Assembly (NCBI GenBank): GCA_905203455.1
Contig: CAJKVX010000012.1
Span: forward strand, 1-18,666
Length of the DNA stretch: 18,666 nucleotides
Origin: an uncultured Eubacteriales bacterium
Lineage (GTDB): Bacteria; Bacillota; Clostridia; Christensenellales; UBA1242
Direction: 5' to 3'
Part shown: one piece after another, positions 7,030-13,606 of the stretch
Numbering within the stretch: the first letter of the stretch is position 1
Layout of the letters: each line of letters begins with the position of its first letter
The notes under the pieces: generated by a model
Told to the model about the DNA's origin: nothing
Database searches by the model: none
Seen by the model: only the letters and a program-made list of their open reading frames with translations
Translations under genes and position numbers: made by a program

Positions 7030-8334
7030 ATGGAAAATAAAAATAACCAACAAAAAAGTGATTGCTGTTCTTTTTGTGGAAGAAACAGAAAAGAAGTTAA
7101 CAGAATGATTGAAAACCCAAATGGAACGGTAACCATTTGTGAAGATTGTGTTGAAATTTGCAAAGCAATTTTAAAGGCTGAAGATAAAAACAGATATAAG
7201 GAAAAAGAACTTGAACTTCCAAAGCCCGAACAAATTAAAGACATTTTAGATAAATATATTGTTGGGCAAGACCAAGCAAAAAAGGTTTTAGCAGTAAGTG
7301 TTTATAACCATTACAAGAGAATTAACTATTTAGTTAAAAATAAAGGTAAAAAACAACAGTTAGATGATGTTGAACTTGAAAAAAGCAATGTTCTTATGCT
7401 TGGCCCAACGGGTTGCGGAAAAACTTTGATTGCAAGAACTCTTGCAAAAATTTTAGATGTTCCTTTTGCAACAAGCGATGCAACAACTCTAACCGAAGCG
7501 GGATATGTTGGAGATGATGTTGAAAACATTTTGCTTAAATTAATTCAGGCTGCTGACTATGATGTTTCAAGGGCTGAAAGAGGCATTGTTTATATTGATG
7601 AAATTGATAAAATTGCAAGAAAAAGTGAAAATGTTTCAATAACTCGTGATGTTTCAGGTGAAGGTGTTCAGCAAGGTCTGCTTAAAATTTTAGAGGGAAC
7701 TGTTGCATCTGTTCCTCCGCAAGGTGGAAGAAAGCACCCAAACCAAGAGTGCATGCAAATTGACACAACTAATATTTTGTTTATTTGCGGTGGGGCATTT
7801 GTTGGGCTTGATAAGATTATTGAAAAACGCTTAAACTCTTCTGTTCTTGGCTTTGGCGGAAAGGTGCAGGCAAAAAGCGGTAAAGACAGTAGTGAAATTT
7901 TAAAACAAGTAGAACCTCATGATTTAATTAAGTTTGGCTTAATTCCTGAGTTTATTGGAAGGATTCCTATTGTTGTTTCGCTTGATAATCTTGATGAAAA
8001 TGCATTAAAACAAATTTTAACAGAACCACGAAATTCACTTACAAAACAATATAAAAAGATGTTTGGTTTAGACAATGTTGATTTGGAATTTGATAATTCT
8101 GCAATTGCAAGTTTTGCTAAAAAGGCAATAAAACTTAAAACTGGGGCAAGAGGGCTTAGAAGCATTCTTGAAGATGCAATGTTGCCACTTATGTATAAAG
8201 TGCCAAGTGATAACTCAATTTCAAAAATAATTTTAAAAGCCGATAAAAATGATGATACTAAAATTGAAGCAGAATTTGTTTATCATGAGCGAATGGATAA
8301 TAAATTGCAAAATCAAAAAGAAGAAATTGCGTAA
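7030..8334 (+). CDS. clpX: ATP-dependent Clp protease ATP-binding subunit ClpX
   Basis: ClpX is the hexameric AAA+ unfoldase that recognises substrates and threads them into ClpP. The 434 residues are typical. The N-terminal zinc-binding domain has Cys13, Cys16, Cys37 and Cys40. Next come Walker A GPTGCGKT (125-132), pore loop GYVG (158-161), Walker B with DEID (190-193) and the RKH loop near 234. The ClpP-docking loop reads LGF where IGF is usual, and the sensor-2 region contains TGARGLR. TAAGGAG lies six bases before ATG 7030. It is 75 bases after clpP with a hairpin between them, and is closed by a strong terminator. Confidence 0.98.
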   Translation: MENKNNQQKSDCCSFCGRNRKEVNRMIENPNGTVTICEDCVEICKAILKAEDKNRYKEKELELPKPEQIKDILDKYIVGQDQAKKVLAVSVYNHYKRINYLVKNKGKKQQLDDVELEKSNVLMLGPTGCGKTLIARTLAKILDVPFATSDATTLTEAGYVGDDVENILLKLIQAADYDVSRAERGIVYIDEIDKIARKSENVSITRDVSGEGVQQGLLKILEGTVASVPPQGGRKHPNQECMQIDTTNILFICGGAFVGLDKIIEKRLNSSVLGFGGKVQAKSGKDSSEILKQVEPHDLIKFGLIPEFIGRIPIVVSLDNLDENALKQILTEPRNSLTKQYKKMFGLDNVDLEFDNSAIASFAKKAIKLKTGARGLRSILEDAMLPLMYKVPSDNSISKIILKADKNDDTKIEAEFVYHERMDNKLQNQKEEIA

Positions 8335-8365
8335 AATAAGAGAAAAATTATTCTCTTATTTTTTT
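8333..8365 (+). terminator. Strong terminator after clpX
   Basis: AAAATAAGAGAA (8333-8344) pairs with TTCTCTTATTTT (8351-8362) in a perfect 12-base stem with a six-base loop, and the T run continues to 8365. It overlaps the clpX stop codon. The arms would allow some termination from the other side, but no gene faces it. Confidence 0.85.
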
Positions 8366-8373
8366 GAAAATTT

Positions 8374-8429
8374 ATTTGTCCGTTTTGTGTGACAAATGTT
8401 TGATTAATTTGTTTTTTGTATGATAAACT
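8374..8429 (+). promoter_or_regulatory. Operator-like inverted repeat and weak promoter before the transketolase pair
   Basis: ATTTGTC (8374-8380) and GACAAAT (8391-8397) form a seven-base inverted repeat with centre spacing typical of a dimeric regulator site. Just downstream TTGATT (8400-8405), an 18-base spacer and TAAACT (8424-8429) form a poor but plausible promoter that would start transcription just before the GGGGG ribosome binding site. The promoter and any regulator are guesses. Confidence 0.35.
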
Positions 8430-8448
8430 AATATTAATTGGGGGAAAT

Positions 8449-9252
8449 ATGAATAGTGTAGTTTTAGCAAAAGAAATAAGAAAAGACGCTGTGATTGCAA
8501 CAAGCATGGCACATGCGGGGCATATTGGCTCAATTCTTTCAATAGCAGATATTGTTGCAGTTTTGTATGCCGATGTTTTAAGAAAAAATAAACAAGGTGC
8601 AAAACCAGTGTTTTTTGATAAATTTGTTTTAAGCAAAGGTCACGCAGGGCTTGCCGTTTATAGCGCTCTTGCCGAACTTAAAATAATTGATAAAGATTTG
8701 CTTCTTAAAACCTATTATCAAAATGGAAGCAGGTTTTCGGGTCATGTTTCAAGTTATAAAAATGAGGGCATTGAACTTTCAACGGGCTCATTAGGGCAAG
8801 GAATTGGTGTGGCAGTTGGGTTTGCATTGGCAGAAAAATTAAATAAAAGTTCTGCAAAGGTTTACACACTTGTTGGCAATGGCGAATGCAACGAGGGTTC
8901 TGTTTGGGAAGCAGTTATGTTTGCAAGCGCTCATAAACTTGATAATCTTGTTATTATTGTTGATGATAACAAACTTCAATCACTTGGAAAATCTGCAGAA
9001 ATTTTAGATATGGGCAGTTTAAGTGGCAAATTTTCAAGTTTTGGTTGTGAAATTGCAGAAATTGATGGGCATAACCACAAGCAAATTAAACTTGCTTTAA
9101 CTAAAAATGTTAAAGATAAACCTTTGGTTGTAATTTGCAACACAATTAAGGGCAAGGGTGTTAAAATGATGGAAAATAACAATGATTATCATTCAAAATA
9201 TGTATCAAGCCAAGATTTAAATAAGGTTTTGGCTGAAATTGAGGGGAAATAA
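8449..9252 (+). CDS. Transketolase, N-terminal (thiamine diphosphate-binding) subunit
   Basis: This is the first half of a split transketolase, 267 residues, which transfers two-carbon units between sugar phosphates together with the next gene. Conserved positions include His25 in HAGHIGS, KGH (63-65), TGSLGQG (112-118), the cofactor-binding segment starting GNGE (143-146) and ending DDN (172-174), and a TIKGKGV block (232-238). The usual GDGE reads GNGE, so the Asp that binds the cofactor magnesium is Asn144. ATG 8449 follows GGGGG at 8440-8444. A TTG 33 bases earlier has no such site and overlaps the promoter region. The next gene starts directly after the stop. The GECNEGSVWEA block resembles split enzymes of sugar or polysaccharide clusters, so a specialised substrate is possible. 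Confidence 0.9.
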   Translation: MNSVVLAKEIRKDAVIATSMAHAGHIGSILSIADIVAVLYADVLRKNKQGAKPVFFDKFVLSKGHAGLAVYSALAELKIIDKDLLLKTYYQNGSRFSGHVSSYKNEGIELSTGSLGQGIGVAVGFALAEKLNKSSAKVYTLVGNGECNEGSVWEAVMFASAHKLDNLVIIVDDNKLQSLGKSAEILDMGSLSGKFSSFGCEIAEIDGHNHKQIKLALTKNVKDKPLVVICNTIKGKGVKMMENNNDYHSKYVSSQDLNKVLAEIEGK

Positions 9253-10242
9253 ATGAGAGACACATTTGTTAAAGTTTTAATTGATTATGCAAGAAAAAAT
9301 GAAAATTTGATGCTTCTTACTGGCGATTTGGGTGCTGGAGCATTAGAGCCATTTGAAAAAGAGTTTCCTGAAAGGTTTATAAATTGCGGAATTGCAGAGC
9401 AAAACATGATTGCCGTAGCAACTGGTTTGGCACTTTCAGGCAAGCAAGTGGTTGTTTATTCAATTGGCAATTTCAACACATTAAGGGTGTTAGAGTTTAT
9501 TCGAAACTTAGTGTGTTATAACAATGCTAACATTAAAATTGTTTCAATTGGCGCGGGGCTTGAATATGGCCCGCTTGGGTTTACTCACCATGCAACTGAA
9601 GATATTGCCTGCATGAGGGCAATGCCTAATATGTCAATATTTTCGCCAGCAACAAAAGGTGAGTGTGAGTTTTGTGTGAATGAAATGCTCTCATCAAACA
9701 CCCCTTGTTATTTAAGGCTTGCTAAAAAAGAAATAACTAGTCCTATTGAGTGGATATATCTAAAAGACCAAAAAACTTATTCTGTTAGTTTTAATTTTAA
9801 ACCCAAAGCATTTAACAAAATTTTTACAGGTCAAAAGGTTGCCATTGTTGCAACTGGAAGAAGTTTAGAAGAGGCAATTGGTGCAGGGGCAAAACTTACT
9901 GCTCATCAATATCAAGGTGAAGCCGTTTCCCCAGCAGTGTTTAGCATGCCACAATTAAAACCCGTAAACGAAAGTTTAATTGCAAAACATTTGAGCAAAT
10001 TTGATTATGTTTATACAATTGAAGAACATTCTGTGATTGGTGGGCTTGGAAGCATTATTTGTGAAATTGTTGCAAAGTTTAATCTTAATGTTCAAGTTAT
10101 TCCAATTGGAATAAGAGATGAAATTAAACCAGTTGTTGGCGATGAAGAATATTTAATACACCAAAATGGCTATGACATTAGTGGCAACACAATTATTCTT
10201 GATGTGCTTAAAAGAGTGGTTGGCAAAAATTCGCAAAAATAA
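9253..10242 (+). CDS. Transketolase, C-terminal subunit
   Basis: This is the second half of the split transketolase, 329 residues, holding the pyrimidine-binding and C-terminal domains. GDLGAG (24-29), INCGIAEQNMI (43-53; Glu49 is the expected cofactor-activating Glu) and HHATEDI (112-118) are conserved. The later part, with VAIVATGRSLEEA and IEEHSVIGGLGS, is the regulatory-type domain. The GAGG of GAGGGG (9241-9246), inside the end of the preceding gene, serves as ribosome binding site six bases before ATG 9253. Tight spacing implies equal production of both halves. No terminator was seen in the AT-rich 105 bases that follow. Confidence 0.9.
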   Translation: MRDTFVKVLIDYARKNENLMLLTGDLGAGALEPFEKEFPERFINCGIAEQNMIAVATGLALSGKQVVVYSIGNFNTLRVLEFIRNLVCYNNANIKIVSIGAGLEYGPLGFTHHATEDIACMRAMPNMSIFSPATKGECEFCVNEMLSSNTPCYLRLAKKEITSPIEWIYLKDQKTYSVSFNFKPKAFNKIFTGQKVAIVATGRSLEEAIGAGAKLTAHQYQGEAVSPAVFSMPQLKPVNESLIAKHLSKFDYVYTIEEHSVIGGLGSIICEIVAKFNLNVQVIPIGIRDEIKPVVGDEEYLIHQNGYDISGNTIILDVLKRVVGKNSQK

Positions 10243-10347
10243 TTATAAACAAATAAAATTTACATGAAAAATCAAAAATTAACTTAAATTTTGCGGAAAA
10301 TAAAATAAAAAATTAAGAATGCAAAAGTAAAAATAAAAGAGTAAGAT

Positions 10348-10941
10348 ATGAAAATAAAAAATTTTAAGTTTAAAAAATCTTTGGCAAAATATGATAAACT
10401 TGAAAACCCCACAAACCTTCCTGAAATTGCCATTGTTGGAAGAAGCAATGTTGGGAAATCAAGTTTTATTAATATGCTTGCAGGTAATAAAAAACTTGCC
10501 AAAACATCATCTGTTCCTGGGAAAACTAGGCTTATTAATTTGTTTAGTGTCAATGACGAATTTTATTTAGTTGATTTGCCGGGTTATGGGTTTGCAAAGG
10601 TTAGTGATAAAGAGCAAAACTCTTGGGCGGTTATGATTGAAGATTATCTTAAAAGCAGTGAAAATTTGAAGGCTGTTATTATGCTCGTTGACATTAGGCA
10701 TAAGCCAAGTGTTAAAGATGAACAAATGCTAGGATTTATTGTGCATTATAATTTGCCTGTTATTTTTGTTGCAACAAAATTTGATAAAATCAAAAAAAGC
10801 GAAAAAGAAAAATGTTTAAGCCAAATTGCCCAAACTTTAAAAACAGGAATTGGCAATATTATTGTTACAAGTGCTCAAACTGGTTGTGGGAAAAGCAAGG
10901 TTGAAGAAAAACTGTTGCAGATTTTAGAAAGTACAAATTAA
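10348..10941 (+). CDS. engB: Ribosome biogenesis GTPase EngB/YsxC
   Basis: EngB is an essential small GTPase that assists late assembly of the large ribosomal subunit. The 197 residues hold G1 GRSNVGKS (31-38), the GKTR block with Thr60 (G2), G3 DLPGYG (76-81), G4 TKFD (143-146) and G5 TSA (174-176). Length is normal. The start ATG 10348 has only a weak AAGAG upstream. Gram-positive genomes often place engB just downstream of clpX and lon. Here the transketolase pair sits between them and no lon gene is seen. The metallophosphoesterase follows after 13 bases. Confidence 0.95.
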   Translation: MKIKNFKFKKSLAKYDKLENPTNLPEIAIVGRSNVGKSSFINMLAGNKKLAKTSSVPGKTRLINLFSVNDEFYLVDLPGYGFAKVSDKEQNSWAVMIEDYLKSSENLKAVIMLVDIRHKPSVKDEQMLGFIVHYNLPVIFVATKFDKIKKSEKEKCLSQIAQTLKTGIGNIIVTSAQTGCGKSKVEEKLLQILESTN

Positions 10942-10954
10942 AGGAGAAAAGGTT

Positions 10955-11665
10955 ATGAAGTTTTGGGCGTTAAGTGATTTACATTTAAGTTTTTCTTGTG
11001 ATAAACCAATGGACATTTTTGGGGATAATTGGTCTGATTATGTTTCAAAAATTAAAGCAAACTGGCAAAAGAAGGTTAAAAAAGACGATGTTGTTTTTGT
11101 TGCAGGAGACATTAGTTGGGCGCTTAAACTTGAAGATGCCATTGCTGACCTCAAATTTTTAGGTGAACTTAACGGAACAAAAGTTATAATAAAAGGTAAC
11201 CACGAATTGTGGTGGAGTTCAATAAAAAAAGTGAGAGAGATTTTGCCTGAAAGTGTTATTGCCCTGCAAAATGATAGCGTTAGGTTTGGCAATGTTTTGG
11301 TTTGTGGAACCAGAGGCTGGGCTTGCAAAGAAATTAATAAGCCATATTCAAGTGATGATGAAAAAATTTTTGCAAGAGAAGTTATAAGGCTTAATTTAAC
11401 CCTTAGTGATATGCAAAAGAAAAGAACCCCGCAAGATAAGGTGGTTTGTTTGTTTCATTTTCCGCCGTTTAATTCAAAAAGAGAAGATAATGAGTTCACA
11501 AAACTTTTTGAAAAATTTAATGTTGATGTTGTGGTTTATGGGCATCTTCATGGAAAAGATGTTAGAAGTGATAAACTTATTGTAAAAAATGGAATTAGAT
11601 ATTATTTAACTTCAACTGACCAAATTAACCATGACCCTGTTGAAATTACATTTGAAACAAATTAA
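10955..11665 (+). CDS. Calcineurin-like metallophosphoesterase
   Basis: This 236-residue hydrolase is of the two-metal calcineurin-like superfamily. All metal-binding blocks are present: DLH (Asp8, His10), GDISWA (Asp52), GNHE (Asn82, His83), HFPP (His168) and GHLHG (His197, His199). The protein is soluble, with no signal peptide. AAGGAG (10941-10946) lies eight bases before ATG 10955 and overlaps the engB stop, so the two are probably translationally coupled. Substrate is unknown: family members act on phosphomono- or diesters, including nucleotides and nucleic acids. Confidence 0.85.
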   Translation: MKFWALSDLHLSFSCDKPMDIFGDNWSDYVSKIKANWQKKVKKDDVVFVAGDISWALKLEDAIADLKFLGELNGTKVIIKGNHELWWSSIKKVREILPESVIALQNDSVRFGNVLVCGTRGWACKEINKPYSSDDEKIFAREVIRLNLTLSDMQKKRTPQDKVVCLFHFPPFNSKREDNEFTKLFEKFNVDVVVYGHLHGKDVRSDKLIVKNGIRYYLTSTDQINHDPVEITFETN

Positions 11666-11725
11666 AATATCATTTGAAGAATGAAAAATGATGATATTAA
11701 AAACATTTTGGAAACATTAATGTTG

Positions 11726-11756
11726 TTGAAATATAATTATTTTAAAGTGCTATAAA
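11726..11756 (+). promoter_or_regulatory. Candidate extended -10 promoter
   Basis: TTGAAA (11726-11731) is followed after 19 bases by TATAAA (11751-11756), and TGC directly before it makes an extended -10 element. Its transcript would meet the terminator-like hairpin about 65 bases further on. Confidence 0.45.
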
Positions 11757-11804
11757 TTTAAAGTAGTAAAAGGATAAATAATATAAGGTTAAGTTTTATA
11801 AATT

Positions 11805-11831
11805 GCCGCAATCTTTGGTTGTGGTTTTTTT
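11805..11831 (+). terminator. Short terminator with two possible 3' arms
   Basis: GCCGCAA (11805-11811) can pair with TTGTGGT (11819-11825), using G-U pairs, before a run of seven T. The same left arm, without its first G, pairs perfectly with TTGCGG at 11840-11845, which also runs into T-rich sequence. It may end the engB-phosphoesterase transcript or a short RNA from the promoter at 11726-11756. Confidence 0.5.
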
Positions 11832-11910
11832 GTCATTTTTTGCGGTTTTGTGTGGGGCATAAAATGTGTAAGCAAAATATGACATAATGTTTTACAATTA
11901 AACAAAATTC

Positions 11911-11930
11911 ATTGTGGACAAAAGTGGACA
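11911..11930 (+). promoter_or_regulatory. Distal pair of MraZ-like boxes
   Basis: ATTGTGGACA is followed directly by AAAGTGGACA. The GTGG cores (11914 and 11924) are exactly ten bases apart, the period known for MraZ operators. The cores lie 150 and 140 bases from those of the proximal pair. Confidence 0.45.
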
Positions 11931-11961
11931 ATTTGCACAAATTTTTATTATTTTTTAAGTG

Positions 11962-12072
11962 TTTGACCACTTTTTTTATCCTTAAAATTGTTAGGAAAAA
12001 TCTAGCAAAGAGTGGGGTGGGTGGTTTAAGTTATCAACATTTGTTAATAATTTTGTTAAAAAAGTGGTCAAA
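11962..12072. repeat. Long inverted repeat flanking a G-rich tract
   Basis: TTTGACCACTTTTTTTA (11962-11978) is the reverse complement, apart from one extra base in the run, of TAAAAAAGTGGTCAAA (12057-12072). The 78 bases between contain GTGGGGTGGGTGG (12012-12024), the most G-rich tract in this AT-rich region, and TTATCAACA, one base off a DnaA box. The right arm contains the first proximal MraZ-like box. Confidence 0.65.
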
Positions 12073-12077
12073 AGTGG
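12061..12077 (+). promoter_or_regulatory. Proximal MraZ operator boxes
   Basis: AAAGTGG occurs at 12061-12067 and 12071-12077, separated by three bases (TCA). This matches the AAAGTG(T/G)-N3 box reported for Mollicutes MraZ and the ten-base period of TGGG-type boxes in proteobacteria. The second box abuts the -35 hexamer of the mraZ promoter, a position suited to autoregulation. Confidence 0.7.
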
Positions 12078-12106
12078 TTGATTTTATTTTTTTGGTTTAT
12101 TATAAT
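12078..12106 (+). promoter_or_regulatory. mraZ / division cluster promoter
   Basis: TTGATT (12078-12083), a 17-base spacer and a perfect TATAAT (12101-12106) lie 33 bases before mraZ. Transcription would start near 12113. The whole mraZ-mraY series is tightly spaced apart from the 94-base gap after rsmH, so this is its likely main promoter. Confidence 0.75.
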
Positions 12107-12139
12107 CAACTTGAAATTAAAAAGGAGTAGTGTCGGCTT

Positions 12140-12568
12140 ATGCTTATTGGAACTTATAGGCACAGCTTAGATGAAAAAAAGCGTATGCGCGTTCCTTCAA
12201 AGTTTAAAGAGTTTTTGGGCTCTGGCTTTGTTATAACCAAAGGAAACGGCGGTTGCTTGTTTGCTTTTTGCCGAACTGCTTTTGACCAAGATGTTGTTGC
12301 CAAAACTAAGGCATTTTCAATGTTTGATAGTGCTAGTCAAAAACCTTTGAGAATGTTAATGGCATCAGCATTTGAAACTGAAGAAGATAATCAGGGAAGA
12401 ATTTTGTTGCCGCAAGAACTTAGAGATTATGCACAAATCAAAAAGCAAATTGTTTTTATTGGCGTTGGAAACAGAATGGAAATTTGGGCTGAAGAAGTTT
12501 GGAACGCTTATAGCAACGATTGCAATTTTGATGAGGCAGTTAGTGAACTTGCAAAGTTAGGTGTTTAA
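12140..12568 (+). CDS. mraZ: Transcriptional regulator MraZ
   Basis: MraZ is a ring-forming DNA-binding protein of the AbrB-like fold that controls its own division and cell-wall cluster. The 142 residues hold the two family repeats. The DxxxR motifs are DEKKR (11-15; usually DxKGR) and DNQGR (83-87), each followed by a hydrophobic-Pro stretch (RVP, ILLP). AAAGGAG (12121-12127) is rather far, 12 bases, from ATG 12140, but this start gives the conserved N-terminus MLIGTYRHSLD. Boxes fitting an MraZ operator lie just upstream. The stop overlaps the rsmH start by one base. Confidence 0.95.
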   Translation: MLIGTYRHSLDEKKRMRVPSKFKEFLGSGFVITKGNGGCLFAFCRTAFDQDVVAKTKAFSMFDSASQKPLRMLMASAFETEEDNQGRILLPQELRDYAQIKKQIVFIGVGNRMEIWAEEVWNAYSNDCNFDEAVSELAKLGV

Positions 12569-13512
12569 TGGAGTTTGTTCATGTTCCTGTTATGCTTAGT
12601 GAGTGTGTTGAAGCCTTAAACCTTAAAGAAGGCGGAATTTATGTTGATGCAACAATTGGTGGCGCAGGGCATTCAAGTGAAATTTTAAAGCGAACAAAAA
12701 CAGCAAAACTTATTGGCATTGACCAAGACAAAGACGCTATTGCCTTTTGCACAGAAAAGTTAAAGCCTTATAAAGATAGATGCACATTAGTTCATGACAA
12801 TTTTTCAAATCTTCCATCAATTCTTGAAAAATTGAAAATTGATGAGGTTGATGGAATTTTAATAGACCTTGGGGTTTCAAGTTATCAACTTGACACACCG
12901 CTTAGGGGGTTTTCATTTAGGTTTGATGCACCACTTGATATGAGAATGAATCAAGAAAACCCATTTAGTGCTTATGATGTTGTAAATAATTACACCCAAG
13001 CACAATTAAAACAGATAATTTCTAACTTTGGCGAGGAGCGTTTTGCCTCAAACATTGCTCGCCAGATTGTAAAAGCCCGAAGCAAAGAGCCAATAAAAAC
13101 AACGCAAGACTTAAAAAAGGTTATTCTTGCGGCCGTTCCAAAATATAGGGGAAAAGATGGAATGGACAATGTTCAGCGAACTTTTCAGGCTATAAGAATT
13201 GAGGTAAATGGCGAACTTAGCATAATTCACCAAACTGTTATGAGTGCAATTAGTCACTTGAAGGTTGGAGGAAGGCTTGCAATTCTTACATTTCACAGTC
13301 TTGAAGACAGAATTGTAAAAAACACATTTAAAGATTTATCAACTAATTGTTTGTGTCCGCCTGAGTTTCCTGTTTGTGTTTGCGGGGGAAACAATGCGGT
13401 GATTAAGGTTTTAACCCCAAAACCCGTTGTTGCAACAAAAGAGGAAATTAAGGAAAATTCAAGAAGTGCAAGCGCAAAGTTAAGGGTTGCCGAAAAGATA
13501 AAACAAAATTGA
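12568..13512 (+). CDS. rsmH: 16S rRNA (cytosine-N4)-methyltransferase
   Basis: RsmH (MraW) methylates N4 of C1402 (E. coli numbering) in 16S rRNA using S-adenosylmethionine. The 314 residues are family length. Visible blocks are HVPVML (5-10), cofactor motif VDATIGGAGHS (26-36), GIDQD (50-54), GILIDLGVSS (96-105), RGFSFRFDAPLDMRM (113-127) and, near the C-terminus, FHSLEDRIVK. The Cys-rich CPPEFPVCVCG segment common in Gram-positive members is present. ATG 12568 overlaps the mraZ stop. It ends in TGA, which supports the standard code. Confidence 0.97.
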   Translation: MEFVHVPVMLSECVEALNLKEGGIYVDATIGGAGHSSEILKRTKTAKLIGIDQDKDAIAFCTEKLKPYKDRCTLVHDNFSNLPSILEKLKIDEVDGILIDLGVSSYQLDTPLRGFSFRFDAPLDMRMNQENPFSAYDVVNNYTQAQLKQIISNFGEERFASNIARQIVKARSKEPIKTTQDLKKVILAAVPKYRGKDGMDNVQRTFQAIRIEVNGELSIIHQTVMSAISHLKVGGRLAILTFHSLEDRIVKNTFKDLSTNCLCPPEFPVCVCGGNNAVIKVLTPKPVVATKEEIKENSRSASAKLRVAEKIKQN

Positions 13513-13584
13513 GTTTAGGATAAAAATATTTTATTTTAAACGGATAAAACAAATGGGCATTCGCTTTGGGAAGAGTGCAATGCC
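13509..13584 (+). promoter_or_regulatory. Leader with hairpin and weak internal promoter before the FtsL-like gene
   Basis: GGCATT (13556-13561) pairs with AATGCC (13579-13584) around a 17-base loop just before the ribosome binding site region. Upstream, TTGAGT (13509-13514), 17 bases and TATTTT (13532-13537) resemble a weak promoter. The 94-base gap is the largest inside the cluster. Function is unproven. Confidence 0.3.
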
Positions 13585-13606
13585 ACAAAAAGGGAGGTAA
13601 GGAATT

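Larger units (their letters stand above)
11666..12139. other. Gene-free regulatory region before the division cluster
   Basis: These 474 bases carry no believable gene. They hold, in order: an AT-rich inverted repeat right after the phosphoesterase stop (AATATCAT at 11666-11673 with ATGATATT at 11691-11698, no T run), a promoter-terminator unit, two clusters of GTGG boxes, a long inverted repeat, a G-rich tract and the mraZ promoter. Base composition is more T-rich than the flanking genes. Confidence 0.7.

Noticed and set aside
10243..10347. Possible terminator and promoter between the transketolase pair and engB
   Set aside because: Only imperfect AT-rich inverted repeats without a T tract and no convincing hexamer pair could be found, so nothing was called.
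11913..12038. DnaA-like boxes (TGTGGACAA, TTATCAACA) suggesting a replication origin
   Set aside because: Each is one base off the consensus, there are only two, and no dnaA, dnaN or AT-rich unwinding repeat lies nearby. The GTGG sites fit MraZ boxes better.
11912..12130. A 72-residue open frame before mraZ starting at TTG
   Set aside because: It has no ribosome binding site, covers the operator boxes and the mraZ promoter, and its composition is that of the T-rich intergenic DNA.
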